Positions 10,701-18,813 of a stretch of 64,000 bases of DNA are shown piece by piece. The notes under the pieces were generated by a model, which saw nothing but the letters and a program-made list of their open reading frames with translations, ran no database searches and was not told where the DNA came from. The stretch is from NCBI GenBank assembly GCA_024206195.1, contig JAAGZO010000608.1:1-64000 (forward strand). The letters run 5' to 3'. This DNA is from a bacterium. GTDB taxonomy: Archaea; Nanoarchaeota; Nanoarchaeia; Woesearchaeales; UBA10216. The translations under genes were made by a program, and so were the position numbers. Position 1 is the first letter of the stretch. Each line of letters begins with the position of its first letter.

Positions 10701-13144
10701 TTGTCATTATCTTTAACAATTTCTATAGGAACAAATTCTCTTTCTTTTCTGTTTATCACTTCTTCCTCGGAAACCGCTTCTTCCTTCTCAACCTCGGCCT
10801 TCTCCCCCACTGGTCTTCCTTCTTCTTCAACGGCCTTCTCTTCAGGTTTTGCGACTGCTTTTTCAACTGTTGGTTTAGATTTCTCAGGCTGTTCAACTTT
10901 TTCCTCTTTCGGTGGTGGTAGTTCTGCGATTTGTTCATCAGTCGCTGGCTCACGTTTTATTGACACTACTTCAGGCTTTTCTACTTCACCCAAATCCTTT
11001 TCTTCCATCGGTGGAAATTCTTTGTCAAGCTCGGCCAATTGCTCTGTTGTTAGCTCGGGTTGAGGTTTTGCCTTTCCAACTTCCATACCACTTTCAAGCG
11101 TTTTTTCTTCAACTAATGATGCCAATTCCTTCTCTGTTTTTTGGACTGTCGGTATCTTAGTAGTAGCGGGAAATCTCTTATCCTTCTGGGCGCTTTCGCT
11201 TATAATGCCGCCGTCTTCAAGCATCTTTTCTTTAACAGATTCGATACGGGCTTCCATTGCAAGTAAGTTGTCTTTTTGTTCTTCGGTTAATTTTCCAAGT
11301 GCTTCATCTTGTTCTTCTTCGGTCATTCCAGACCATTTCTCCTTCAACGCATCAAAGGACTCTTCTTTTTTTACCTCGGCTTCTAATTTCTGCACTCCCG
11401 CTTCTGTCGCTTTCATCTCACCGACTTGCTTACCTATTTCTGCGGTTATTTCTCCTTTAGCCCTTTGTACAGTCTGTATCCCTCCGACCATGGCAGCAGG
11501 ACCACCTATAATAGTCAACGGCCCTGCAGATTGCTTAAATGTCTCCCACGAAGTTTTTAACCCTCTTTCAAGCATGTTCGCGCCTTCTATGTTTTCTCCT
11601 GCGAGATACTTTGCCGCGTCAGGTGCAAACTCTTCTATTAAGCCTTGTAAGACTTCCTCTACATTTTCCTTCGTCCAATCCTTTGTCTTTGCAACAAAGA
11701 ATTTTTTAAGGTTCTTTTTTACGCCTTGGTTAATCATGCGCTGAATAACCTTTTGCTGTGCCTTGCCTAAAAGTTGTCCTACCTGTAGGTTTTCTATCAT
11801 GGCGTATAATATTCCGGCAGGGATAGCTACTCTTCTTGCAGTTTCAACATCCACACCCGATTCAAGGATTGTAGAGAACATACTCCCCGCACCCTGTTGC
11901 GCCCAATAAGAACCACTCAACAATGGACCGATACCAGGAACAGCCATAAGCCCCGCACTCTTAGACATTGCAGGCAACATCTCCACCGTGGCACTCAATA
12001 GTTTTAGTATTGCACCTTGGACTTTGTTTGGATCACTTTCTACAGTATCGTGGAAGTCTTTCTTAATTTTCAGCATTTCATCTATATCATCTTTGTTGCC
12101 GGAAAGCATTACCCTTGTAGAAAGTATGTCAACGGCAGTCGCAATGTCTCCCTGTGTCCACGCCTTTGATAGAAAATCCATTCCACCCTGTTCAATTTTT
12201 GTTATTTTGTCTCGGATTTCATCCTGTCTCAACCATGTAGGGTCAATAACATCTGCTATTTTCTTATATAATTCCGCTTTTTGCTGTAACTCTTCGCCCG
12301 TTTCAATGCTTCGTTCTCTTCCGACATCGAGAAGATAGGAATACAATGCCTCTTTTTCATCATCGCTTTTTATTTTCTTCTTTTCTTGAAGTGTCAATAC
12401 CGGAAACGCACCTGTCCATTTACGGTCTTCTGTTTTAATGCCATACTTCTCAGCGACCTTTTTCCCCTGTTCGACTCTTTCGTTGTATTCTTTTAATTCA
12501 GGTCCGGCTAACCCTTCTCTTGGTTCGTATATGGTTTTATATTGTTTGCCCCTCTCTTCTTTCTCCTGTGCAAGTCCGGTGACAGCAGTTCCCATTGTTT
12601 TATCTATAATTCTGCCAAAAACATTTGTAGGTTCGTAGTGAATTCTTGGAACTTCAATTTCTTCAAACGTCTCTTCTCTTGCTCTGCGGATTTCCGTAGG
12701 TGCGCCGGTTATTTGTCTTGAACGCATAACCTCTGCCGACTTATAAGGCTTGTCTCCTTCACCACCGAACAGTGCTTGCGGGTCATGAGTAATAGAAGAT
12801 GGTTCCGAAGGTCTTAAAATTTCCGGCTGTTCAAAGCCTAATGTAGATACTGGGGCTGCTTCGGGTTGGGGTAGAAATGGTGGTGTAGTCTCGTATGAAG
12901 GTGTTAAAGGCATTGTTCCCGGTAAAGGTGCTTGCTGTTCGTGAGAAGGGGGTAATGGCATTGACTCGGGTAATTCAACAGTAGGGGCTTCCTGAGTAGG
13001 CATCTCGTTCATATAAGATGCAATTTCATCAATAGAATAACCTTCAGACAATGCACCATTAACGTCCATCATTGTGCCTAAAAAAGATTTTATGTCTTCA
13101 TCAGTATATCCTTCATTTCTTGCACCTATTATATCAAAAGGCAT
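4754..13144 (-). CDS. giant polyvalent phage protein, probably injected with DNA
   Basis: A 2796-residue protein of the phage polyvalent class described by Iyer and colleagues, often delivered into the cell with the genome. It begins MPFDIIGARNEGY, an opening common in such proteins. Visible regions: hydrophobic Gly-rich segments about 398-560; a Pro/Glu/Lys-rich linker about 715-800; a possible zincin motif HEIGH near 845 and a second HEVMGH near 1030; a conserved EEIQSDW...DRYDLSK region about 1631-1885; and a hydrophobic C-terminal region about 2280-2520 resembling LPD38-type domains. Charged coiled coil follows to the end. It lies after smaller internal-virion-like genes, as ejection proteins do. 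Enzyme activities are predicted from motifs only. The start has AGAGGT upstream. Confidence 0.8.
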   Translation of the reverse strand: MPFDIIGARNEGYTDEDIKSFLGTMMDVNGALSEGYSIDEIASYMNEMPTQEAPTVELPESMPLPPSHEQQAPLPGTMPLTPSYETTPPFLPQPEAAPVSTLGFEQPEILRPSEPSSITHDPQALFGGEGDKPYKSAEVMRSRQITGAPTEIRRAREETFEEIEVPRIHYEPTNVFGRIIDKTMGTAVTGLAQEKEERGKQYKTIYEPREGLAGPELKEYNERVEQGKKVAEKYGIKTEDRKWTGAFPVLTLQEKKKIKSDDEKEALYSYLLDVGRERSIETGEELQQKAELYKKIADVIDPTWLRQDEIRDKITKIEQGGMDFLSKAWTQGDIATAVDILSTRVMLSGNKDDIDEMLKIKKDFHDTVESDPNKVQGAILKLLSATVEMLPAMSKSAGLMAVPGIGPLLSGSYWAQQGAGSMFSTILESGVDVETARRVAIPAGILYAMIENLQVGQLLGKAQQKVIQRMINQGVKKNLKKFFVAKTKDWTKENVEEVLQGLIEEFAPDAAKYLAGENIEGANMLERGLKTSWETFKQSAGPLTIIGGPAAMVGGIQTVQRAKGEITAEIGKQVGEMKATEAGVQKLEAEVKKEESFDALKEKWSGMTEEEQDEALGKLTEEQKDNLLAMEARIESVKEKMLEDGGIISESAQKDKRFPATTKIPTVQKTEKELASLVEEKTLESGMEVGKAKPQPELTTEQLAELDKEFPPMEEKDLGEVEKPEVVSIKREPATDEQIAELPPPKEEKVEQPEKSKPTVEKAVAKPEEKAVEEEGRPVGEKAEVEKEEAVSEEEVINRKEREFVPIEIVKDNDKRLQKQNASAMYLAKENKIITKEKWAESPVIDHEIGHALYSKVQPLEWKSAFENNPEAWKEFLETGSAKSYKKKSLEQGSDPHKPMGYDWVEVGPNLHMEHRHGKLEEKPNLKTLLNNLNPIFKEKKLPTPEEIEKKPEGPKPELPKKAIELKEPIPFNESLSEVKDEIPQQLWDKIKIHVAETPGNTQGSIGSDGKYLHLTLNPKMPIERAVPVIFHEVMGHAGAANVLKSNDKVYKRVNALYNTSSANTLKALIKKNYSEEFKGMDKAEADEAVFSEWIAHNIEEHMTNPEKRGTAYKVWRAVRQFLVDMGFAADSVEDAMESIVKEIRKTTEFEADVEVGAAKFAKELPFDTSKKLSDADVNAVPESVWGKVNKFMKGKGYDFRGAEDAKNLLGKRMKHGTLTDIHKEALKKAYGVGKEAKKPVSPDQKMARQAARYFGVTTDMRFGGYLREDGKMLDLSGRKQGNQYATGRGLDHREVGQFMDIDKHKSGTANMQYFQSLGNIRMDYRAGSLDIMKKPTPKQILGIRKLVRETPSDYINIDLSDGLGDLNDRGEYYLGNREQSLSYDKGISPARVINDINRYYKGEKVEDLSQTQKFRYAKDLTAKPFYSPTERKISELKQEKGVVQQISSMIKKGQLKKAEVEWMGLEEWLAENPKATKSEVLDFVRANEVTVEETQLSEKSFKEVFGVDREEMTAEELEVAEDDTRWGATGTKHSTWVLPGGENYRELLFRMPAEREVPFKDYLKEYREKFPKSDLDDSEVERYYESGKVLPSGTKIDKTAFRTSHFDEPNIFSHARVNDRTTPEGENVLFIEEIQSDWAREAREKGVRNEKEIKKYETLKNEKKIIGEKYEKALIKFDKLKGKNNLWLEKDIIKHWGKDSKIVKEYIELQEKFIMIEKELLNLNPYTGVPDFPFRKNWQEFTLKNILKRAVQEGYDRIAWISGEQTADRYDLSKQVDEILYQKNDDGTFVVSAITGGKGNMLGESITPKQLESYIGKDVAKKIVDDEGKKAETQGKYAAMKSLSGENLKIGGEWAKNLYDKQIPTFLKKYTKKWGAKVEETDIETAVDKSGYRIEYPDGSFGSTRFNSEEKAQKVADAKGAIVVPFTKLAKQQSLPITPAMKESVTYEGQPMFSKELKGRDIDGVPVDAFVDEEKKAAIAYEAAKDVWIGEKDVRILRAQVEKRKLQKRIKKALGSKKYGERAKLTDQAIQIYIDSKRSPEDFEKFKDKLTPAQKGIYKMSQNLSPELKKIADEIADSYQEMGLEAQEAEVIKNTLDNYAGRVWDLEEKKGRPTSEAVRKFGTKTGHAKQRTFATILEGWGTINPHTGKPYELKVKGATNNLQILKDSIVKTVEDKRFLKTLQAIKTIDGDPLVTTQQKEGYVQIEHPNFKVWKHAGKAEEGKAYGKNFFMDEEGNLFEKRELYAPKEQAKNLNNILGVSKIRDTPGIKLATKYNAIFKAWILQSSFFHHLAFMRSYYLGTTGKKPSEMVAWTPFIKKEGMHQAYRQGLRSIEEEGPIITQLVRNGLTLGLKQDWNEELLREKTLIGKVLDKTKATKAVKDKILDLREAQADFLFGELGSGLKAKAAMIEYRNLIKKHPNMNTNTAARLAANLINDDFGGLHLARIGKYGRNPTLQHFFRLFFLAPDWTESNIRSMVKMVGAGTKEERAMYQKFWAGIAVKAVILTVAANALLSIGGDEEDELGKKYRRAWKEGHFKWLDVDITRLYQGLGNKKTDRKYFSIAGHFKDPLKFATHPIRSAHHKGSVLYKTFHEMLSGKDWAGRRYTTFGELIGQESELGKEEAEKLAGKTVTWTRGKKGALGYQRIPSYLLAQLKGTQPVQVQNLISYMAGEMEGFDAVMNSLGLGVSTTYGGDEGLFYKNKKRIKKAIDQYEYYKDRNEEEKAKKIYLKNKILIEMDTQRKSVEKTLKSEKKSRANIESKKVKTKHDKINLKRIEDKINATLKRFNTDFNKRVK

Positions 13145-13147
13145 TCT

Positions 13148-14341
13148 TTACCTCTTTTTATTGAAAAAAGATGAAAGAGGCTTTTTTTGTGTGCTTGGTT
13201 GACCTGCCGCTGGTATGCGCCTTCCTTGGGATGCCGGGGTTGTTCCAGGTGTAACTGGAAATTCTCTACCTCTATGTTCCCTTGTTGGTAGCATTCCTTC
13301 TGTTCCTACCTGAATCGATTTCCCAATACCGGATATAAGTTCTCCTTTTACACTTTCACCTAACGCAACCCCATCTTTATCAGCTTCACGTGCCATGGTT
13401 ATTCGTTTTATATTTGCGGCTGTGAATTTTTCTTGTGTGCTTTTCGTCTTTTCTGCGTTTTTAGCTATCTGAGCCTTCAAATCAGTAAGGGCTTTTTTGT
13501 TTGCGGCTTTCTCCTTTTCATCATAAATGCTTGGATCGTTTGCTATTTTTTCTGCTTCTGGAAGCAATTTTTCTAATGCAAGACCTTCTTCTCGAAGAAC
13601 TGCAATTTGTCCATTAAGATCATTAACTAACCCTTCTTGAAGATTTTCTTTTTCTTTCGATCTTGTGTAGTTAGCATTTAATGATTTAACTTCATTGCCT
13701 TCTTCATTTCTTAGCCGTAAATAATATATCAGCCATGCTAGTTCATCTCTTTGCCCTTTATTTTCTTTAGATGCTTTAAGCTTGTTCTCTTCTAGTTCAC
13801 GGTCAAGAATGTCTTTTGCGGTTTGCATGTATTTAGCACCAGTATCTTCAAAATCTTTCGCAGAGTGGAAAATACCAGATTTTGTTTCTCGATATGCAAG
13901 ACCCCGCGTCCACGGGTCAGGAACTTGTGTTTCTTGAGGTGCCACTTGAGTTTGTTGTGTGGCTTGAGCTTGTCGCGCCGCCTCTCTTTCTTGAGGTATT
14001 TCTTCCCATACATCTTCTTGATATCTTGTTGGGCCTTCTACTTCAGGTTGTGACTGCGTGGGTTGTGGCTGTGCTGATTGTGGTTGCCCCATATCCCACA
14101 CCCTATTAAACTCTTCCCTTTTTGCAACACCTTCACCTTTTACCCGCTCTCTTTCCTTGACTGCCAACTGCCTATCCTGCTTATCCTTCAAAATTTGTGC
14201 ATAGGCAAGAACATTAGGGCTATCCATAATACCTTTTTGAGAAGCTTTGACTACAAATGTCTTATAGTCCCAATCGTTTACTGCGGCTTCATTCATAAAC
14301 ATTACTGGTGAAATATTTTTGAAAGCTTCTGCGAAACCCAT
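13148..14341 (-). CDS. putative internal virion protein, Gln-rich and coiled coil
   Basis: A 397-residue hydrophilic protein with no recognised enzyme domain. Residues about 85-145 are rich in Gln, Pro and Thr; about 170-310 are Lys/Glu-rich and likely helical coiled coil; the tail is basic and Pro/Thr-rich. It sits between a 135-residue Gln-rich protein and the giant polyvalent gene, with a one-base overlap upstream and three bases downstream. That position fits a capsid-internal ejection protein. No sequence motif proves this. Confidence 0.55.
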   Translation of the reverse strand: MGFAEAFKNISPVMFMNEAAVNDWDYKTFVVKASQKGIMDSPNVLAYAQILKDKQDRQLAVKERERVKGEGVAKREEFNRVWDMGQPQSAQPQPTQSQPEVEGPTRYQEDVWEEIPQEREAARQAQATQQTQVAPQETQVPDPWTRGLAYRETKSGIFHSAKDFEDTGAKYMQTAKDILDRELEENKLKASKENKGQRDELAWLIYYLRLRNEEGNEVKSLNANYTRSKEKENLQEGLVNDLNGQIAVLREEGLALEKLLPEAEKIANDPSIYDEKEKAANKKALTDLKAQIAKNAEKTKSTQEKFTAANIKRITMAREADKDGVALGESVKGELISGIGKSIQVGTEGMLPTREHRGREFPVTPGTTPASQGRRIPAAGQPSTQKKPLSSFFNKKR

Positions 14342-14748
14342 TATTTACCCCCTAATAGTCCTTTAAACAAACCTTTTGAAAAAGCCTTATCCTGTTTTGC
14401 TAACTTATCTCGGTCTTCACGCGCCCAATTAAATTGCTCTGCTTGCTGAAATCTTTGCTGTGAGGAAGATTTTATCCCTTCCCGGGTAGTAGCTTGATTC
14501 AATTTAAGATTTTGTCTACCTATATCTTGATTATACAGCATTTGGGTTTCTTCAAGTTCCAGACCTTTCCGAGTAGCAAACTCTTTTAACGCAAATTGTA
14601 GTCCAAACTGTTCTTTGTTTTGATCGAAAAGAGCATCAAATTGCTTCTGATTCTGATTTAAACCTTTATTCTTCAAGTAAAAATCACCCAATTTCTGTAA
14701 ATTATTTCCTATGGCATCTAATCCCGCGCCAATTCCTGCACTATTCAT
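14341..14748 (-). CDS. small Gln/Asn-rich putative internal virion protein
   Basis: A 135-residue protein starting MNSAGIGAGLDAIG, helical, rich in Gln, Lys and Asn, ending in a Gly-Leu-rich GLFKGLLGGK tail. Short Gly/Ala-led helical proteins ahead of a giant polyvalent gene are often internal virion (ejection) proteins, but no specific family is recognised. It overlaps the next gene by one base. Confidence 0.5.
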   Translation of the reverse strand: MNSAGIGAGLDAIGNNLQKLGDFYLKNKGLNQNQKQFDALFDQNKEQFGLQFALKEFATRKGLELEETQMLYNQDIGRQNLKLNQATTREGIKSSSQQRFQQAEQFNWAREDRDKLAKQDKAFSKGLFKGLLGGK

Positions 14749-14763
14749 TGTGTACCCCTTCCT

Positions 14764-17283
14764 CTACTTCGGCCCTAGTTTTTTGTCGATCATTTTACTC
14801 AAACTGTCTACTGAAAGAAAATTACCAGCCCCACCGCTTTCGCCACTGGCCTCTATTTCAAAATCTTTCCCGGTTACAGGATCAGTAAAATGATAAATAT
14901 TTATATCAGGGCCACCCTCTGTTTTTAATCTGACATAGTTAAAAACCATAAGATTCCCATTCATATTAATCAAATCACCCTTTTTAACATTCATACCAAT
15001 GTGGTCTGCCCTTGCACCTAACTCTGGAATAAAATACTGATTATTCCCTGCCCCGGTATGTACATCAAAATTTATCCCACCATCTGCGGTTAGATTAAGA
15101 GTATTTGCATCATTCAAAAGCGCCTGATATATAGGATCGTCCTTATCCTTCGGAAGATTATCAATGTTATAGCCATAGTTTCCTTCAGTAAGCTTCTTTA
15201 TATGTTCATCATATTCTTCCTGACTTTGAAATCCCTTGGTATAATCACTAAAATCACCCACTAATTTCTTTTCTTCATCTGAAAGATTGTCATATAATTG
15301 CTGCGCTTCACCTATATTTCCACCTTTAATCAGTTTTTTAATTCTGGTTTTTATAGCATTAACTTCCCCAGTTCCCACAGAACCAATATCACCTTCTTCA
15401 TCATACATGTCATACTTTTTCAGAAGATCCTTTTGGGCGGCATTCAATTTTCCACCCATGTCTTGTGTGATTGCTGCACCTACCAATTGACCAAGTGTAC
15501 CCGCAGAGGCTTCATCCCCTCCCATAACACTGTCCATTAAAGATTGTCCTTCAGTATTCATTCCTAATTGAGAAGTAAACAATTCCCCTGCCAGCGTTTC
15601 ATCTAACCATACCTTCGTATTTTCCCCAACACTCAACATGCTTCCAAGTGTAGCAGGGTCCCCATTGTCAGGATCGTCTATTGTATTCACAAAGTCTTCA
15701 TAACTGATTTCATTACCATCCTTATCGGTAAAAGTCATCGTTTCCGAATCTATACCAAGGGCTTTCCACAGGCTATCATTAACTTTACCTTTTATCATAG
15801 CAAGAAATCCAAGCAGTTTAGGATCTGCATCCGGCCCTAACCCTGCAATCATATTGTCTATTCCGGCAATTATAGCATCTGCATCCTCTTTAGCACTTAT
15901 TTTATCAAAATCAATAGGATTTAAACCCAGATCCCCAAGGACTTTATTAACACCCTCATAATCGCCAGCACTTATTCCAAGTAACGCCTGTGTCATTGTA
16001 TTGTCAAATCCCTGTTGTTCTGCTAACAAATCAAATTTCTGCTGTGCAAGGTCAACCTGTTCCTGATTCTGGGCCAATTGTTTTTCTTTAAAGCTCATTT
16101 CCTTACCAAATTTAGCCCTTTCCTCTTCTCTTTTCGCTGCATCTATAGCAAAATCACTCACAACGTCACCAGCGGCACTTCTACGGCTTACATCACTGAT
16201 AGCCCCTCTTGCCATAGCCTCTCTATCAGATCCACCCGCTTGCATGAATCTCTGTGCTTCTGCAGCCCTTTCAGACTCATTCATAGCACCAAGTCTACTC
16301 ATATATCTATTAAGTAGCATTTCATCATACTCACTCATACTCGTTACCGGTGCGCCCCCTGGCCCTGGTGGTGTTGTCGGTGGAACTTTTGCCGGATCAT
16401 GTTTTCCCCACTCTTTTTCTTGGTAAGGCTTTAGTGGGACTTCTTTTTCACCGTACTTGCCCATATTTACTTCTACTTCTTGATAAGGCCCAAGATGCTT
16501 TTCTTTTTCACCATATTTCCCCAGATTCACTTCCTGTTCTTGATACCCCCCGGGTTTCCATGGTTCTTGAACAATTGGAATTCTTGGTGGCGTAGGTGTG
16601 CGCCCCGCTTCACCCTCTTTATACGGTGTAGGTTTTTCCTTTGGGATAAAAAATGGAAATGGTTTGGGTGGTGTAGGTGTTGGTGTTGGTGTAGGTGTAG
16701 GCTTTGGGTTCGGTTTCGGGCCAAAGATAGGTGATGGATTTGGTCTTGGTGTAGGTGTTCTTCGTGCAGTTCCTTCACCTAAACCTGGTTGCGGTTTTGC
16801 CCGTGATATCTGATCAATAGGTTTGTCCTGTGTAGGAACACCACCTTCCTGAAACTGTTCCACGCCTCTTCTTGCATCTTCAATCATTCCAAGTTGCTGT
16901 GGGCCAATAGCCTGTGGCTGTCCGTTGCTTGGTTGCGGCATTCCGCTCGGTTGCTGTCCGTTCCCCCCAGGTCGATGTTGCTGAATAAAGCTGTCCAACG
17001 CCTCAGCGCCACCATACGCCTGAATAGTTGCTGCATCAGTAATAACAACTTCGCCTTCATCTGCTAGATATCGTTGCCCGTTAGCATCCATTCTTCGCTG
17101 TGTTGGCATATTCGATTGAAGTATTCCATCAGGGCCATTACCGGTAAACTGTCCGGACTGCATGTTATAACCACCCATTTGGTTAATATCATGCCTTCGT
17201 GAAGGTGCAATTGAATTCATATTGTACCCATTCTTCTGGCCCGACTTCTTCTGCATTTCTTTGAGGAAACTTTCAGCTCCCAT
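14764..17283 (-). CDS. large putative virion protein with Pro-Thr repeats
   Basis: An 839-residue protein. Near residue 75 it has YLADEGEVVITDA followed by YGG, a segment common in large phage structural or ejection proteins. About residues 165-215 hold a Pro-Thr dipeptide run, and about 245-290 hold a 20-residue repeat (YQEKEV-x-LGKYGEKE type) of about two and a half copies. The rest is acidic and probably helical, with a beta-rich C-terminus. It starts the internal-virion block and overlaps the preceding small gene by TAATG. Likely a virion component; exact role unknown. Confidence 0.6.
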   Translation of the reverse strand: MGAESFLKEMQKKSGQKNGYNMNSIAPSRRHDINQMGGYNMQSGQFTGNGPDGILQSNMPTQRRMDANGQRYLADEGEVVITDAATIQAYGGAEALDSFIQQHRPGGNGQQPSGMPQPSNGQPQAIGPQQLGMIEDARRGVEQFQEGGVPTQDKPIDQISRAKPQPGLGEGTARRTPTPRPNPSPIFGPKPNPKPTPTPTPTPTPPKPFPFFIPKEKPTPYKEGEAGRTPTPPRIPIVQEPWKPGGYQEQEVNLGKYGEKEKHLGPYQEVEVNMGKYGEKEVPLKPYQEKEWGKHDPAKVPPTTPPGPGGAPVTSMSEYDEMLLNRYMSRLGAMNESERAAEAQRFMQAGGSDREAMARGAISDVSRRSAAGDVVSDFAIDAAKREEERAKFGKEMSFKEKQLAQNQEQVDLAQQKFDLLAEQQGFDNTMTQALLGISAGDYEGVNKVLGDLGLNPIDFDKISAKEDADAIIAGIDNMIAGLGPDADPKLLGFLAMIKGKVNDSLWKALGIDSETMTFTDKDGNEISYEDFVNTIDDPDNGDPATLGSMLSVGENTKVWLDETLAGELFTSQLGMNTEGQSLMDSVMGGDEASAGTLGQLVGAAITQDMGGKLNAAQKDLLKKYDMYDEEGDIGSVGTGEVNAIKTRIKKLIKGGNIGEAQQLYDNLSDEEKKLVGDFSDYTKGFQSQEEYDEHIKKLTEGNYGYNIDNLPKDKDDPIYQALLNDANTLNLTADGGINFDVHTGAGNNQYFIPELGARADHIGMNVKKGDLINMNGNLMVFNYVRLKTEGGPDINIYHFTDPVTGKDFEIEASGESGGAGNFLSVDSLSKMIDKKLGPK
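16413..16547 (-). repeat. 60-bp in-frame tandem repeat
   Basis: The stretches beginning at 16441 and 16501 are close copies exactly 60 bases apart, and a partial third copy precedes them. They encode the 20-residue YQE...GKYGEKE unit of the 839-residue protein. The period is a multiple of three, so the frame is kept. Confidence 0.8.
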
Positions 17284-17444
17284 TAGTCTTCTCCTACGTT
17301 AGTCCCGTCAGCAAGTATACAACTGTTTCTTATTTCATTTTCATCTTCCTGAATCATAGCCTGACTATTGGCTATTTCATTGTGATAATCTCTTCCCCAC
17401 GACACTAAAGCCATGGGGCGAACATCTCTAATCCATGCTGCCAT
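17283..17444 (-). CDS. small hypothetical protein
   Basis: A 53-residue acidic protein starting MAAWIRDVRPMALVSWG. Its ATG at 17444 follows AGGAGG, a strong ribosome site, and its stop overlaps the next start (TAATG). It lies in the structural block. No family recognised. Confidence 0.65.
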   Translation of the reverse strand: MAAWIRDVRPMALVSWGRDYHNEIANSQAMIQEDENEIRNSCILADGTNVGED

Positions 17445-17453
17445 AATATCCTC

Positions 17454-17852
17454 CTATCCGTGAATGATAATACCACGTGCCTTAGTGTTAGGCCCAACCG
17501 TTATAAATCTTAAACTAATTGGGTGAATAACACCACATTGAAACCTTTGAACCATCGTACTCCAAGTAGAATCACCCTTTGCGCGGCCTTCTATATAGCC
17601 ATGTGTAGCATCTTGATCAACTTCGTCACCAGTCGCATCAACTGCCGCATTAACAGAAATTCCTCGGGGTTCAAACCCTCTGTTGGGACCCATTCTAGCA
17701 ATTCCTTTTTTTGCGGTAATACCTGCGAATGCTGCAATAGGTGTCATTTTGACAGTATCAATTTCAACACCGGCATTATCAGCATTATCAATATAACTAT
17801 TTTTTATCATTAATCTGACTTCACTTCGAGCCAGTATCCCTGCTTCTGCCAT
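17454..17852 (-). CDS. hypothetical structural protein
   Basis: A 132-residue protein with a good AGGAGG site upstream of its ATG. Predicted as mostly beta strand, with Gly/Ile/Val-rich segments and a Gly-Ile-rich end (ARGIIIHG). It lies between tail-type genes and the internal virion block, so a virion or tail accessory role is likely. No family recognised. Confidence 0.6.
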   Translation of the reverse strand: MAEAGILARSEVRLMIKNSYIDNADNAGVEIDTVKMTPIAAFAGITAKKGIARMGPNRGFEPRGISVNAAVDATGDEVDQDATHGYIEGRAKGDSTWSTMVQRFQCGVIHPISLRFITVGPNTKARGIIIHG

Positions 17853-17882
17853 AAAACCCTCCTACTTTATATTTTTAATTTA

Positions 17883-18488
17883 TTATCCTGCCAAATCTAC
17901 TTTCTGCGTCAAATAATGCCAATGAACTATCGGAACAATAATATCCGTAATACTTGACTCTGTGGCTACAAACCTAATTCTTGCAACAATATGATCATCA
18001 AGCAGAGCTGCATTTGCACCCTCTAAACTGAGCGGAATCCCCACATCAAAAAGAGTATACCTATCAACACCACCGATTACCTTTGATCTTTTAACAGTCT
18101 GTGTCCGTTGTGCAGAAGATCCTTCACTTTTTAAATAATAAAGCACCTCTATGGTAACTCTATCCGTTAAATCACCACCTGAATTATCCTGGTCTGTTTC
18201 AAAGTAAACCTCTATATACGGTGCATTTACACCATCCCAATCTCTTCCAAGAGTACATTCAGCATAAACATATTCCGTATCTGCGTCCAAGTTTGTACCA
18301 CCAAGAGAATCGGCAGAAGGGGCCACAGCAGTCGCACCACTCGCAAGCGAAGGAATTGAAAGACCGCTTACATAGTGTACTTTCTTCCAAGACTCATCTT
18401 CCAAGGAAGGCCATTTATTGGCAACATTTTCTTGCGCAAGCATTTGTCTGTTTCCAAATGCACTTACAGGTAATCCTTTTTCACTCAT
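17883..18488 (-). CDS. beta-rich putative virion protein
   Basis: A 201-residue protein with alternating hydrophobic and polar residues typical of beta sandwiches (for example YIEVYFETD and VTIEVLYYL). No catalytic motif. It lies between coiled-coil and tail genes, suggesting a decoration or fibre-associated protein. RBS GGAGGAAT-like sequence precedes the start. Confidence 0.6.
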   Translation of the reverse strand: MSEKGLPVSAFGNRQMLAQENVANKWPSLEDESWKKVHYVSGLSIPSLASGATAVAPSADSLGGTNLDADTEYVYAECTLGRDWDGVNAPYIEVYFETDQDNSGGDLTDRVTIEVLYYLKSEGSSAQRTQTVKRSKVIGGVDRYTLFDVGIPLSLEGANAALLDDHIVARIRFVATESSITDIIVPIVHWHYLTQKVDLAG

Positions 18489-18490
18489 CT

Positions 18491-18646
18491 TTATTCCTCC
18501 AAATCGTCAATACGTTCTTCATGGTCCGTTGACTGAGTTTCCAACTTATTAATTCGATTATCAAACAATTTAGCCAAATCGTTCAACTTTCTCGCCCTTT
18601 CCTTCGGACTGTCCTGCTCTTTAAATTGTATTATATTACTTGGCAT
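18491..18646 (-). CDS. small coiled-coil protein
   Basis: A 51-residue protein from an ATG at 18646. Residues about 15-50 are charged with heptad spacing (LNDLAKLFDNRINKLE), so a short coiled coil is likely. It ends two bases before the next start. Similar tiny coiled coils often sit among tail genes. Function unknown. Confidence 0.6.
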   Translation of the reverse strand: MPSNIIQFKEQDSPKERARKLNDLAKLFDNRINKLETQSTDHEERIDDLEE

Positions 18647-18648
18647 AA

Positions 18649-18813
18649 TTAAAAATCAGGCAATACTTCATCGCCGCCTTTTCGATTAACGTTATCATAA
18701 TAATATGCAATCTCTTCAGCACTCAATTCTCTCGGGACTACTGTACTATCGAATACCGAAGCTGTTTGTTCACCTACTGTGATATAATCTACTTTTGTCT
18801 CTGTGTCAGCCAT
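18649..18813 (-). CDS. small hypothetical protein
   Basis: A 54-residue acidic protein starting [14 protein letters not shown], ending VLPDF. Its start overlaps the stop of the propeller gene (TAATG) and it ends two bases before the next ATG, which supports it being real. No family recognised. Confidence 0.6.
   Translation of the reverse strand: MADTETKVDYITVGEQTASVFDSTVVPRELSAEEIAYYYDNVNRKGGDEVLPDF

Noticed and set aside
11205..11744. A 179-residue plus-strand frame opposite the giant gene
   Set aside because: It is Ser/Phe-rich, the usual shadow of a Lys/Glu-rich minus-strand coding region.
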